Assembly (NCBI RefSeq): GCF_038070005.1
Contig: NZ_JBBPCO010000004.1
Coordinates: 1 to 64,000, forward strand
From: Thermithiobacillus plumbiphilus
Lineage (GTDB): Bacteria; Pseudomonadota; Gammaproteobacteria; Acidithiobacillales; Thermithiobacillaceae
Direction: 5' to 3'
DNA: 64,000 nucleotides
Part shown: positions 37,051 through 45,590 of the stretch, piece by piece
Numbering within the stretch: position 1 is the stretch's first letter
Layout of the letters: every line of letters starts with the position of its first letter
The notes under the pieces: generated by a model
The model's input: only the letters and a program-made list of their open reading frames with translations
Told to the model about the DNA's origin: nothing
Database searches by the model: none
Made by a program: the position numbers and the translations under genes

Positions 37051-37720
37051 GAGCGGCTCCTTCCCCGGCAGCGTTCGCGCCCGACAGTTGCGACTGGTAA
37101 GCGGCGAGGCGCGCATCGAATTCGGCCAGCCACTGGGCATCCACAAAGGCCTTCAGGATGCGTTGCACTTCATAAGTGGCCGGTCCTGCCGCAGCGCCTG
37201 CGGCTGGTTTGAGTTTCTGCAGGAACCCCAGCTCGGCTACCTTGTTGATCGTGGCATCCATCTGGTCGATCAGCTTCGCTTCATTCGGGCCGTCGGGCAG
37301 AAACACCCGCATCAGCTCCACAATATCATCGCGGGAGAGCACCAGACGGGTATCGCCGCCGCCTGCATCGAACTCCGCCAGCTTCTTGCGCAGCAAGGCG
37401 AGCAGCAAGCTCACGGTGAAGGACAAGGGACGGCGCGCCACCAGGCGCGGCAGCCGCGGTGACGCATCGTCGTCTGCGGGTTCGGGGCGGCTTTTCAGGA
37501 AGGCATAGCCTTCCGACTCGTCCAGCACCAGTTCAAGATTCAGCACCGCGACATAATCGCGTACCCGGGCCTGCAGATTCAGCAGCGCCGCCCATCGGCG
37601 CTCGTCGCCATCGCGGTACAGCACGCTTTTGAGGAGGCCGATCAACAACACCGACAAATCAGCGGCGGGGGAGACCATTGGCTGCGTCGCCGGTGTTGCG
37701 CTTGAAAATTCCTCTTCCAT
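37043..37720 (-). CDS. jetB: Wadjet defence protein JetB (MukE-like)
   Basis: About 225 residues from ATG 37720 ([16 protein letters not shown]), which has an aaggcaaggg purine-rich leader; an ATG 15 bases upstream gives 230 residues. The sequence is a winged-helix, MukE/DUF4194-like protein ([34 protein letters not shown]). It bridges JetA and JetC in the type I Wadjet complex. It lies 25 bases after jetA and overlaps jetC, consistent with coupled synthesis of complex subunits. Confidence 0.92.
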   Translation of the reverse strand: MEEEFSSATPATQPMVSPAADLSVLLIGLLKSVLYRDGDERRWAALLNLQARVRDYVAVLNLELVLDESEGYAFLKSRPEPADDDASPRLPRLVARRPLSFTVSLLLALLRKKLAEFDAGGGDTRLVLSRDDIVELMRVFLPDGPNEAKLIDQMDATINKVAELGFLQKLKPAAGAAAGPATYEVQRILKAFVDAQWLAEFDARLAAYQSQLSGANAAGEGAAHE

Positions 37721-37745
37721 CCCTTGCCTTGTCATCAGATCTTGT

Positions 37746-39200
37746 TCAGCGCATGAAAATCACGCGCGGCAACCGCGCGCTGCGGGTAAGGGCCTGACCG
37801 TCCTCGGCCACCGCCTGCCAGCAGATGGGCTCGGACGTATCTTCATCCACCACGGTACTGAAGGCCTCGCTGCCCAGTTGCAGATAAGCCACCAGCTCGG
37901 CCAGACCCTGCAACAGCGGCTGCCGGGCCACCAGTTCGCTCAGGGTGATCTGCGCGCGGTCCTGCAGGGCATGGCGGATGTGGCGGGTGAGCCGCGCCTT
38001 GTCCACGACCACCTGATTGAACAGCGCAGAGGGGTCGATGTCTTCATCACCCGGCTGCAAGGCCAGATCGGCAATCACCGGCTTGACGGCCGGGGTGAAC
38101 AAGGGCCGTTCCATCGCCAGCTCGATGTCCGCGCAGGCCTCGGCCATTTCCATCACGCTGCCAGCAGGCGGCGCGTCGCGCAGGGCCAGCGCCTTGCTCT
38201 CTATGCCATGCAGAATGTCCATGATGCGGCGGTTTTCCAGCCAGGCCTGGTCATCCAGAAAACGGCGCAACTGCTGCGACAAGGCAGCGACCGTGCGCTG
38301 GGTGTGCTCGCCCGCTTCCATCCAGTCGTAGTGCACGCGGCGCGTGCGGGCGTCCGGATGCAGGCCGGTCACAACAGGCAAGGTCAGCACGCGATCCAGC
38401 AGCTCGGTCAGCTCCTCCTGCCGGCGGCTGGACAGCAGAAAATCCCAGAAGGCGCGAAAACTCCTGCCCTGATCGGAATCGGCAATCGCATCACGCTCGC
38501 CCATGATGTCTTCCAGCAGGGCTCCCTTGCTGCCCTCCCACAGCGCAATGCGCTCGCGCACGCGCCGGTCCAGTTGGCGGAAGTTGTGCTCCACCTCGCG
38601 AAAGTCAGTCAGCAGCTCGCGCGCCCCCTGCATGAACTGCTGGAAGCGTTCCTTCAGGGCCGTGTCGTCCAGCAATGGCACGTCTCCAGACAGCACCTGT
38701 GCAATCTCCGCGTCGATGTCATTGCGTTTTTTGTGCAGCTCGGCAAGGCGCTTGGCCGGATCGGCCTCGCTGCCCTCGCTCATCTGCTTGAGCAACTCAA
38801 ACAGCGTGAGCAGGCGCGATTCGGTACCGATGAACTGCCGCTCGCCGAGTTGCGCCAGCCAGGCAATGGCTTTTTCGGTGGCGGGCGTCAAGTCGAACTG
38901 CGCCTCGTCCGTGCCCGGGCGGTAGAACTTGCGCAGCCAGCCCTTGTCTGGCGCGGCCCAGTCGTTCAGGTATTCAATCGCGGGTTTCGGGAATGCGGCT
39001 TCGCCCAGGTGCAGGCGCAGGGCGTAGAGCTCATCCTCCAGCGCCTCGGACAGATCCGCTGCCGCCATCACCCGGACATTGGGCGCCACGAACACGCGGT
39101 GCAGAAAGCTCGCTACCAGTGGCGCATGGTCCGAACGCAGTAGCCGCCACGCGGGGTGGTGGGTGCGCAGGGTCTCGAGGGCGGCGAAGTCGAGGTTCAT
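37746..39200 (-). CDS. jetA: Wadjet defence protein JetA (MukF-like kleisin, DUF3375)
   Basis: The 484-residue protein starts MNLDFAALETLRTHHPAWRLLRSDHAPLV, the typical JetA/DUF3375 opening, and is helical throughout, ending LTRSARLPRVIFMR. JetA is the kleisin that bridges the JetC heads. It is the first gene of the minus-strand operon jetABCD, so the promoter must lie just upstream (39201-39300), where remnants of a toxin gene are found. This gene, JetB, JetC and JetD together make a complete type I Wadjet system. Confidence 0.94.
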   Translation of the reverse strand: MNLDFAALETLRTHHPAWRLLRSDHAPLVASFLHRVFVAPNVRVMAAADLSEALEDELYALRLHLGEAAFPKPAIEYLNDWAAPDKGWLRKFYRPGTDEAQFDLTPATEKAIAWLAQLGERQFIGTESRLLTLFELLKQMSEGSEADPAKRLAELHKKRNDIDAEIAQVLSGDVPLLDDTALKERFQQFMQGARELLTDFREVEHNFRQLDRRVRERIALWEGSKGALLEDIMGERDAIADSDQGRSFRAFWDFLLSSRRQEELTELLDRVLTLPVVTGLHPDARTRRVHYDWMEAGEHTQRTVAALSQQLRRFLDDQAWLENRRIMDILHGIESKALALRDAPPAGSVMEMAEACADIELAMERPLFTPAVKPVIADLALQPGDEDIDPSALFNQVVVDKARLTRHIRHALQDRAQITLSELVARQPLLQGLAELVAYLQLGSEAFSTVVDEDTSEPICWQAVAEDGQALTRSARLPRVIFMR

Positions 39201-39329
39201 GCCAGCAGGGGCTCCCTTGGGGTAGATCGTGCTGAGGCGACGACGGCCCGTTCGAGTTTTCGACCAGTCAATGCGTGTTCAGTGCCTGAGCGGGCCACTG
39301 CCGTCGGGTAGCCAGAGATATGCCTTGTC

Positions 39330-39405
39330 GAGTGTAAAACCCCATGGGCAAGCAGGTCCAGCAGGCCATGCCGGAGGTATGTCGCGTTAGGCCAGCAGCA
39401 TTGGC
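39330..39405 (-). pseudogene. possible remnant of a PIN-domain toxin gene
   Basis: On the minus strand one frame reads NATYLRHGLLDLLAHGVL. This resembles the start of PIN toxins (DANVLYP..LRDGLLDLA..GL) that are usually encoded just after the HTH antitoxin found here as a pseudogene. The frame is broken on both sides, and jetA begins soon after. The identification is by eye and weak. Confidence 0.35.
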
Positions 39406-39452
39406 AGGCACTTGCGGGGATGGCTTCACACTGGCTGCTGGCGAGCCCCCAG

Positions 39453-39854
39453 TCATTCATATCCCATCTTGAGTTGCTGGGCCTGCCCGGCCAAAGCGTC
39501 GAGACATTTGTGGCGCTCCGCATCGATTCGCTCTTTACGCGTTTACGTCCTGGTAGCGGACGGGCGGTGCGTGCCAATCTTATGGAATGGAATCTCGCCG
39601 CGCTCCAGCAGCTGTACCAGCAAGGGACGCGAGACATTGAGCACGTCAGCGGCCTCCTCGGTAGTGAGTTCGGCATGGATCGGGAAGATGCTGACCGCGT
39701 TGCCCTCACCAATTTCGGTCAGGACATCCACCAGCAGGCGCAGTGCCGATGCCGGGACGCGGACCGGGTGTGCGGCGCCATCCGGGAAGGTGGCCACCAT
39801 GCGGCGAATGGCGCCTGTATTCACCGCACTATGTGCGGCGGATAACTTGCACAT
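39453..39854 (-). pseudogene. frameshifted excisionase-type HTH antitoxin
   Basis: The N-terminal part is intact: [18 protein letters not shown]... then [36 protein letters not shown], a MerR/excisionase-type HTH typical of antitoxins paired with PIN toxins. After GTHR the frame shifts by one base (VRYQDVNA lies in another frame) and shifts again two bases short, so an in-frame stop follows at about 39555. The original frame then resumes as KERIDAERHKCLDALAGQAQ. The two small deletions break the gene. It is read as a dead antitoxin; sequencing error is possible but would need two independent indels. Confidence 0.7.
39824..39838. promoter_or_regulatory. 15-base palindrome upstream of the first Fic gene
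   Basis: The sequence ccgcac-tat-gtgcgg is a perfect palindrome 43 bases before the fic start. It lies inside the 5' part of the dead antitoxin gene. It could be an operator for the divergent antitoxin/fic pair. Confidence 0.4.
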
Positions 39855-39881
39855 GCGGCAAATGCAGTCCACAATCTCCGC

Positions 39882-41021
39882 ATGAATAGCGGCGATTACA
39901 AATACATCTGGCAGGCCAGGGACTGGCCGAACTGGCGCTTCGACCTGGCGGTGCTGGCTGGGCCCATGGCCGAGGTCAGCCGCGCCCAGGGGCTCTTGAT
40001 GGGGCGCCTGGCCGACATCGGCATGGCGTTGCGTGCTCAGGCGAGCCTCGCGGCGCTCACTGAGGACGTGGTCAAGACCAGCGAGATCGAGGGTGAACAG
40101 CTTAACGTCGAATCGGTGCGTTCGAGCATCGCGCGCCGGTTGGGCGTGGACATCGGCGCCCTGGCGCCGGTGGATCGGCATGTAGAAGGCATGGTTGAAA
40201 TGGTGCTCGATGCCACCGCCAACTGCCATGCGCCGCTGTCGCGAGAGCGTCTGTTCGGCTGGCACGCCGCGCTGTTTCCTACCGGCTACTCCGGCCTTTC
40301 CAGGATCAAGGTCGGCGGCTGGCGCGACGATGCCAGCGGCCCGATGCAGGTGGTGTCCGGCCCCATCGGCCGCCAGAAAGTGCACTTCGAGGCGCCACCC
40401 GCTGACTGTCTGGAGACCGAAACCAGCCGCTTTATCGACTGGTTGAATGGCGCATCGAACGAACCGCCGCTCATCAAGGCAGGCCTTGGCCATCTGTGGT
40501 TCGTCACCTTGCACCCCTTCGACGACGGCAACGGCCGCATCGCCCGGGCCATCGGCGATCTGCTACTGGCGCGTGCTGACGGCAGCCCGCAACGCTTCTA
40601 CAGTTTATCGGCGCAGATCCAGCGCGAACGCAAAGCCTACTACGACATCCTGGAGCGGTCGCAGAAGCGGTCGATGGATGTCACCGAGTGGCTCGTCTGG
40701 TTCCTCGATACGCTCCACCGCGCAGTCGACCAGGCACAGCACACACTCGACGCCGTGTTGACCAAGGCACGCTTCTGGCAGTGCTGGGCGACCACGCCGT
40801 TGAACGAGCGACAGGTGAAACTGCTCAACCGCTTGCTCGACGGCTTCGACGGCAAACTCACCACCAGCAAATGGGCGGCCATCGTCAAATGCTCGCCGGA
40901 CACGGCGCTGCGTGACATCAATGATCTGCTCGCGCGCGGCGTGCTGCGGAAAGCGGAGGCCGGTGGGCGTAGCACTAGCTATGTATTGGTTGAGCCTGCA
41001 ACGGGGAGCGCGCATGAATAA
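39882..41021 (+). CDS. Fic-family protein (AMPylase type), first of three
   Basis: The 379-residue protein has an intact Fic core motif [12 protein letters not shown] at about residue 211 and an inhibitory helix motif TSEIEG at about residue 66, the class II arrangement in which one Fic domain protein silences itself. The N-terminal domain resembles DUF4172, and the C-terminal part ([27 protein letters not shown]) is a winged helix likely to bind DNA. It would transfer AMP to a protein target. It is divergent from the dead antitoxin and sits between the Wadjet operon and a ParE/Phd module. Confidence 0.92.
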   Translation: MNSGDYKYIWQARDWPNWRFDLAVLAGPMAEVSRAQGLLMGRLADIGMALRAQASLAALTEDVVKTSEIEGEQLNVESVRSSIARRLGVDIGALAPVDRHVEGMVEMVLDATANCHAPLSRERLFGWHAALFPTGYSGLSRIKVGGWRDDASGPMQVVSGPIGRQKVHFEAPPADCLETETSRFIDWLNGASNEPPLIKAGLGHLWFVTLHPFDDGNGRIARAIGDLLLARADGSPQRFYSLSAQIQRERKAYYDILERSQKRSMDVTEWLVWFLDTLHRAVDQAQHTLDAVLTKARFWQCWATTPLNERQVKLLNRLLDGFDGKLTTSKWAAIVKCSPDTALRDINDLLARGVLRKAEAGGRSTSYVLVEPATGSAHE

Positions 41022-41132
41022 AGGCGTCAAGCATGGATGTCGCCCAAGGGGGCTGTGCCGGTCATCTCAACAAAGAGCGTGTTCGAGAATTGAGCCTCGC
41101 CGGGGTGGTTCGCTGGCGGGGCGTGCTGCGGG

Positions 41133-41474
41133 TCAGGCGCCGAGCAGACGGCGAGCTAACACTGATTGCATGTTACGGCGTCCCTCAGCGATCAGATAAA
41201 TGAGGACTTGACTGCCTGTCACACGGTAAATCACGCGGTACGGCTTGAAGAAGATCTGGCGATACTCTTTGATGCCGAGGCCAACCAGTTCCTTGGGGTA
41301 GCTGCCACGCTCAGGGAATTTCGACAAGCCCCCCAGAGCGTCCACCAACTCGTCCAGTACGTGGTTGGCGTTGGCCACACAGTCGAACTCGGAGATGTAG
41401 TCGTGGATGGACTCCAAATCCTGCTCGGCGCCTTCAGTGAGCAGAACCTCGAATCTGGTAGGAGCGCCAGCCAT
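41133..41474 (-). CDS. parE: ParE/RelE-family toxin
   Basis: The 113-residue protein has the RelE/ParE pattern: FEVLLTEGAEQDLESIHDYI, IKEYRQIFFKPYRVIYRVTGSQVLIYLIAEGRR. The late strand-turn (RVIYRVTG) and final helix are typical of ParE toxins that act on DNA gyrase. It overlaps its antitoxin by 1 base (TGATG), giving coupled translation. The C-terminal LARRLLGA is intact. It is a functional-looking toxin. Confidence 0.9.
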   Translation of the reverse strand: MAGAPTRFEVLLTEGAEQDLESIHDYISEFDCVANANHVLDELVDALGGLSKFPERGSYPKELVGLGIKEYRQIFFKPYRVIYRVTGSQVLIYLIAEGRRNMQSVLARRLLGA

Positions 41475-41749
41475 CAGTCATCAGATCGTTTGGCGCGAAG
41501 GCGGGCAATGACCTCGGCCACGGGCTTTACCTTGCCAGCCGCCACGTCCTGGTTGCCCAGTGCGAGAATTTTCAGCAATGCCAGCGTTTCTTGCGTCTCT
41601 TCGAACGAGGCGACGTCCTGCAGGACAGCTTTGGCTTCTCCGTTTTGGGTGATGATCAGGGGCTCGCGCTGTTCAGCAAGATGCGTCAAGACCTCGGCAG
41701 CGTTGGCCTTGAGATAGCTGATCGGCTTGACTTGAGATGAGTAGCGCAT
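41474..41749 (-). CDS. Phd/YefM-family antitoxin
   Basis: The 91-residue protein starts MRYSSQVKPISYLKANAAEVLTHLAEQREPLIITQNGEAKAVLQD, the typical Phd/YefM DNA-binding N-terminal domain, with an acidic flexible C-terminal tail that neutralises the toxin. It is the first gene of the two-gene operon with the ParE-like toxin. A small palindrome just upstream of its start is a likely autoregulatory operator. Confidence 0.92.
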   Translation of the reverse strand: MRYSSQVKPISYLKANAAEVLTHLAEQREPLIITQNGEAKAVLQDVASFEETQETLALLKILALGNQDVAAGKVKPVAEVIARLRAKRSDD

Positions 41750-41771
41750 GGTCGTGCTCCCGATTGAGAAA

Positions 41772-41785
41772 GACTAAATATAGTC
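41772..41785 (-). promoter_or_regulatory. palindrome at the antitoxin promoter
   Basis: The palindrome gacta-aata-tagtc lies 23 bases upstream of the antitoxin start. On the minus strand it reads gactatatttagtc and contains a -10-like tatatt, fitting a Phd-type operator overlapping the promoter. Confidence 0.55.
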
Positions 41786-41789
41786 CTCA

Positions 41790-41995
41790 TATGGTCTCAT
41801 GGCAAGATTCCTGGGCGGTGTAGGGGGTCCCGCTGAGGATCTGTTCAAGGCGATTGGCCGCGTAGCTGGCCAGAATGTCAAAACCATGGGTGTCGATATC
41901 GCCCCAGTAATGAATTCCAACCGTAACCGGCGCCAAATATCATAATGGCATTACGCACGGGTGGAAGCGTCAGGAAACTGATCTCGTTTGCACTG
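41790..41995 (-). pseudogene. decayed 3' fragment of a second jetD gene
   Basis: About 200 bases match the 3' part of the intact jetD at 32450 in order but with two internal deletions. Matching blocks include gtgtcgatatcgccccagta, the region around gcattacgcacggg-gga, and the end encoding GILP followed by a stop (tcatggcaagattcc). The rest of the gene is missing, as are the other jet genes. This is direct evidence of an older Wadjet copy or partial duplication at this site. It also covers most of the 304-base gap between the antitoxin and the next Fic gene. Confidence 0.8.
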
Positions 41996-42053
41996 AAAAG
42001 GGGGACACGAATTCCTCGTATTCCCCTGATTTCATGCGGGCTTTGGGTAACCG

Positions 42054-43202
42054 TCATCGGGAGAGTAGTTCAACGAAGGCCTGATAGCTGTAGCTCCGGT
42101 TCTTTTTCTGCCCGGTCATCTCCGTTACGATGCCCAACGCTTCCAATACCTTGACCGCTGCCGTTGCGGTGGGGAAGCTGGTGTCCAGTTGCTGCCTCAC
42201 ACGCTCAATCGTGAAGCGCGGCATCATTGGCAGCATCTCGAACAGTCGGTAGCTCGCCGGGCCAGCCTTGGCAGATTGCAACAGGCGCCGGCGGTCTGCG
42301 GCCACTAGGCTGGCTACCTCGATGATGTTTTTTTCCGCATCGCCAGCGGCAGTGGCGACCCCCTCCAGAAAGAATGTCACCCAAGACTCCCAATCACCCT
42401 CCGTACGAATGGCCGACAAGCGACGGTAATACTCAGCCTGATGTTGCTTGAGGTAGCCACTGAGGTACATCAAAGGCTCAGACAGTAGTCCCCAATGCTC
42501 GAACAGGGCTGCGATCAGCAGTCGGCCGATGCGTCCATTGCCGTCGAGAAAGGGGGGGATGGTTTCAAACTGGGCGTGGATGAGCGCCACCTTGACCATG
42601 GGCGGCAAATCCGTCGCCGTGTCGTGAATGAATCGCTCCATGTCGGCCAGCAGCATGGGAACGTACTCCGGCGGCGGTGGTACGAAAACCGCATTGCCGG
42701 GCCGGGTGCCGCCGATCCAGTTTTGCGACCGGCGCAATTCGCCCGGTTGCTTGCCTGCGCCGCGAGCCCCGTCAAGCAGGCGACGGTGTGCCTCGCACAA
42801 CAGCCGCACACTGATGGGCAGCCCTTCGGGATCGCGCAGTTGCTCCTGAGTCCAGCGAAAGGCACGGAGGTAGTTGGTCACTTCCTCCACGTCGTCGGTA
42901 TTGCTGACTTTGAATCCTGCCTCTTCGTCGAAGAGATCAGTCAGCGTGGCTTGTGTACCCTCGAGCTGCGACGTGAGCAGGGCTTCCTTGCGGATGGCGC
43001 TATATAACAACCAGTCCACCGACGGTACCAAGCCGGACACGCCCGCCAGCCGCGCAAGCGCCAATTCGGCCTGCCGATTGAGGTCAGTGAACACATCGGA
43101 TGACAGGGCAGGATCAGACGGTGGCAAGGCGTGGGGCATGAAGGCGCGCACCGACTCGCCCAAAGTCGTGGAAATAAAATAGGTCCCGGTGGTGCGAGTC
43201 AT
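42054..43202 (-). CDS. Fic-family protein with catalytic His replaced by Pro
   Basis: The 382-residue protein has the full Fic-domain layout: an N-terminal part with the inhibitory-type motif TSQLEG, a Fic core and a C-terminal winged helix (RFTIERVRQQLDTSFPTATAAVKVLEALGIV). The core motif is FETIPPFLDGNGRIGR, whereas the family has HPF in place of PPF. The codon is CCC, one base from CAC. Loss of this His abolishes AMP transfer in known Fic proteins, so the product is probably inactive as an AMPylase but may still bind DNA or protein. The IS element inserted just upstream may affect its expression. Confidence 0.88.
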   Translation of the reverse strand: MTRTTGTYFISTTLGESVRAFMPHALPPSDPALSSDVFTDLNRQAELALARLAGVSGLVPSVDWLLYSAIRKEALLTSQLEGTQATLTDLFDEEAGFKVSNTDDVEEVTNYLRAFRWTQEQLRDPEGLPISVRLLCEAHRRLLDGARGAGKQPGELRRSQNWIGGTRPGNAVFVPPPPEYVPMLLADMERFIHDTATDLPPMVKVALIHAQFETIPPFLDGNGRIGRLLIAALFEHWGLLSEPLMYLSGYLKQHQAEYYRRLSAIRTEGDWESWVTFFLEGVATAAGDAEKNIIEVASLVAADRRRLLQSAKAGPASYRLFEMLPMMPRFTIERVRQQLDTSFPTATAAVKVLEALGIVTEMTGQKKNRSYSYQAFVELLSR

Positions 43203-43336
43203 TGAAAGCTGCCTTTAGCACAGCGCAACCAAACTAAAGCATCCTTTAATTTGAAGAGCAACAATTAACAGCGCCTAACAAAATAGCGATTTCATGGTCA
43301 TAGCTCGTATCGAGACTGCACCGAGAGGAGCGTGTC

Positions 43337-43768
43337 ATGGCCAAGCCCCTGCTGGATGATGCCCTATGGTCAAAGATCGAGCCCTTGCTGCCGCCCCATC
43401 CGCCACGCCTGAAAGGGGGACGGCCCCGGGTGCCGGATCGATCAGCCTTGACCGGCATCCTCTTTGTACTGCGTACCGGCATCCCCTGGGAGTATCTCCC
43501 CAAGGAAATGGGCTGTGGCTCGGGCATGACCTGCTGGCGCAGGCTGCGCGACTGGCAGGCGGCCGGAGTCTGGCAACAGTTGCATCAGGTCATGCTGGTC
43601 CACTTGCAATCGGATGCTCAAATCGACTGGACACGTGTCTCGGTGGATGGCGCCAGCATCCGCGCCCCCCGGGGGGCGCGGAAACCGGCCCGAATCCAAC
43701 TGACAGGGGCAAGCTGGGCTGCAAGCACTACCTCGCCGTCGATGCCCGAGGCCTGCCGCTCGCGGTAA
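43337..43768 (+). CDS. IS5-family transposase, first frame (OrfA)
   Basis: The first frame encodes MAKPLLDDALWSKIEPLLPP and the DUF4096-like N-terminal part of an IS5/IS427 transposase, running into the first catalytic Asp region (VSVDGASIRAP). Translation beyond about 43675 is out of the true frame. A run gccccccggggggc at 43665-43678 is a likely slippage site for a -1 frameshift into the second frame. Length and layout fit IS427-group elements. Confidence 0.85.
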   Translation: MAKPLLDDALWSKIEPLLPPHPPRLKGGRPRVPDRSALTGILFVLRTGIPWEYLPKEMGCGSGMTCWRRLRDWQAAGVWQQLHQVMLVHLQSDAQIDWTRVSVDGASIRAPRGARKPARIQLTGASWAASTTSPSMPEACRSR

Positions 43769-44139
43769 TACTCTCGGGCGCCAACCGGCACGATTCCAAA
43801 TGCTTCATCCCGGTACGCGAAGCCATTCCCCCCATCCGCGGCCTGCTGGGTCATCCTCGCCGCCGACCCGAGCAGGTGCATGCCGACAAGGGCTATGATT
43901 TCCCCTACCTGCGCCAGTATCTGCAATGTCGAGGGATTCGTCCCCGCATTGCCCGCCGGGGCATCGAATCCCGTGAACGCCTGGGCAGATACCGCTGGGT
44001 TGTCGAGCGCACTTTCTCCTGGTTGCACCGCATGCGCCGACTACGTATCCGTTATGAGCGCCGCGCCGACATCCACCAGGCCTTCCTCCAACTCGGCTGT
44101 GCCCTCATCGCCTGGCGCCATGTCCAAAGGTTTTGTTAG
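43660..44139 (+). CDS. IS5-family transposase, second frame (OrfB part)
   Basis: In the -1 frame the protein continues GGAETGPNPTDRGKLGCKHYL, then VILSGANRHDSKCF (second Asp) and RYRWVVERTFSWLHRMRRL (catalytic Glu), ending HVQRFC. These are the DDE residues of IS5-type transposases. The frame is open upstream too, but that part is a shadow of the first frame. It is probably made as a fusion by ribosomal frameshift. Confidence 0.8.
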   Translation, partial: PRPPGGAETGPNPTDRGKLGCKHYLAVDARGLPLAVILSGANRHDSKCFIPVREAIPPIRGLLGHPRRRPEQVHADKGYDFPYLRQYLQCRGIRPRIARRGIESRERLGRYRWVVERTFSWLHRMRRLRIRYERRADIHQAFLQLGCALIAWRHVQRFC

Positions 44140-44190
44140 AGGCTCTAAGTCTGCGCCTATTTGCGAACACGACGTCCCTCGGAGGCATTC

Positions 44191-44577
44191 ATGAAGATCG
44201 CTGTTGCCAGCCAGAACCGCAAGCATGTCACCGGGCATACCGGGCGCTGTCGGAAGTTCTGGATCTACGAGATCATCGAAGGCAGGGTCGTCGACAAGAC
44301 CTTGCTGGAATTGCCTATGGAGCAGTCCTTCCACGCGAGCCCGCCCAACGCGACTCATCCCCTGGATGGGGTGCAGGTGCTGATCAGCGGCGGCATGGGC
44401 CAGGGGATGGTGACGCGCCTCGCGAGGAAGGGCATTGCGGGATTGATTACCACGGAACCCGATCCCGACCGGGCCGTGGCGCTGTATCTGGCCGGCGGTT
44501 TGCCCCAGGGCGAGCCGGAAGCGGGCGGAGAGCACCGACAGATGCGACGCGAACAACATGTCCGGGGAAAGGAGTAG
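44191..44577 (+). CDS. NifX/dinitrogenase FeMo-cofactor-domain protein
   Basis: The 128-residue protein from ATG 44191 (MKIAVASQNRKHVTGHTGRC), with ribosome site cggaggcattc, has the NifX/NafY-like fold: GHTGRCRKFWIYEI, then DGVQVLISGGMGQGMVTRLARKGIAGLITTEP. In this family the domain carries iron or iron-molybdenum cofactor pieces or acts as a metal-responsive module. There is no nitrogenase nearby. It is the first gene of the metal-transport-rich operon, 2 bases before the aminotransferase. Confidence 0.87.
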   Translation: MKIAVASQNRKHVTGHTGRCRKFWIYEIIEGRVVDKTLLELPMEQSFHASPPNATHPLDGVQVLISGGMGQGMVTRLARKGIAGLITTEPDPDRAVALYLAGGLPQGEPEAGGEHRQMRREQHVRGKE

Positions 44578-44579
44578 CC

Positions 44580-45590
44580 ATGACGTCCCTGAGCGAGAAG
44601 GGCGGAGGCACATTCAGCGGCATCAAGCTGCTGCTGTGCGAAAACCCGCTGCCCCCCATCGACGAGGCAATCACCGCCGCGCAGACCGAGATCGCGCGTA
44701 GCAACTACTACACCGAACCGTATTCCGCTCCGCTGCGCCAGCTCATCAGCCGGCAGATCGGCGCGCCCGAGCACCTCATCCACATCAATGCCGGCTCCGA
44801 GCTGATCCTGCGCCAGTTGTTCGACCGCTTCGGCCAGCAGGTCCACCTGCTGACGCCGACCTACGTGCTGTTTCCCGAAATCGCCCGGCGCCATACCGAA
44901 CAGCGCCTGCTGCCGGAAAGGGATTTTGCGTTCGACCTGGGAGATCTGATCATCCCGGACGGCACCACCCTCGCGGTGATCGTCAATCCCAACAACCCCA
45001 ACGGCGGCATCTTCGACATGGCACCCCTGCCGGACCTGTTGCGCCGCCATCCGCAGACCCGATTCCTGGTCGACGAGGCCTTCATCGGCCTGGCCGGACA
45101 GTCGGTCGCGCACCTGGTACCCGAATTCCCCAACCTGCTGGTGACCCGCACCCTGTCCAAGGCGCACAGCCTGGCGGGTTTTCGTGTTGGCTATGGCATC
45201 TTTCCCGAAGCCATTGCCGATGACCTCAACAGCCACAACGATGCATATCCGCTCGCACGCCCCAGCCAGGCGGCGGCCATCGCGACACTGCAGCACGAGG
45301 ACCAGATTCACGCCCGTGCCGCCCGGCTGCAGGCCTGGACCGAGGCTCTCGCGGCGGAGCTGCGCGCCCTGGGCGTGCGCACCTATCCGACCCATACCTA
45401 TTTTTTCCTGGCCGATTTCGCCCCGCATGATGCGGCCGAGCTCGCCGAGCGGCTGCGCAGCCGGGATATCCTGATCAAGCCCTTGAACGACCCGGCGCTG
45501 GGGCCGGGCTTCATGCGCATCACTACGGCGCTGCCGGAGGACAATCGGCGCTTCGTCGACACGCTGCGGGAGGTGCTCGCCCATGCCTAA
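44580..45590 (+). CDS. HisC-like class I/II aminotransferase
   Basis: The 336-residue PLP enzyme has the typical fold-type I pattern: INAGSELILRQLF, VIVNPNNPNGGIFD and the Schiff-base lysine in TRTLSKAHSLAGFRVGYG, which is the HisC/CobC-like motif. Likely an aminotransferase or decarboxylase of the histidinol-phosphate aminotransferase branch. The context (NifX-like, methyltransferase, metal transporters) suggests a role other than histidine synthesis, perhaps in making a small ligand; this is speculative. It overlaps the methyltransferase gene by 8 bases. Confidence 0.88.
   Translation: MTSLSEKGGGTFSGIKLLLCENPLPPIDEAITAAQTEIARSNYYTEPYSAPLRQLISRQIGAPEHLIHINAGSELILRQLFDRFGQQVHLLTPTYVLFPEIARRHTEQRLLPERDFAFDLGDLIIPDGTTLAVIVNPNNPNGGIFDMAPLPDLLRRHPQTRFLVDEAFIGLAGQSVAHLVPEFPNLLVTRTLSKAHSLAGFRVGYGIFPEAIADDLNSHNDAYPLARPSQAAAIATLQHEDQIHARAARLQAWTEALAAELRALGVRTYPTHTYFFLADFAPHDAAELAERLRSRDILIKPLNDPALGPGFMRITTALPEDNRRFVDTLREVLAHA

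Larger units (their letters stand above)
43271..44145 (+). mobile_element. IS5-family insertion sequence (IS427-like), about 875 bp
   Basis: The element is bounded by imperfect inverted ends sharing cctaacaaaa (left, 43274) and ctctaacaaaa (right end, reverse complement, 44143). It encodes a transposase in two overlapping frames, the layout of the IS427 group. Exact ends and target duplication are uncertain. It is inserted about 70 bases upstream of the second Fic gene and separates the defence genes from the metal-transport operon. Confidence 0.8.

Noticed and set aside
35131-37212. 693-residue plus-strand open frame
   Set aside because: It lies opposite jetC and shows the composition of an antisense shadow.
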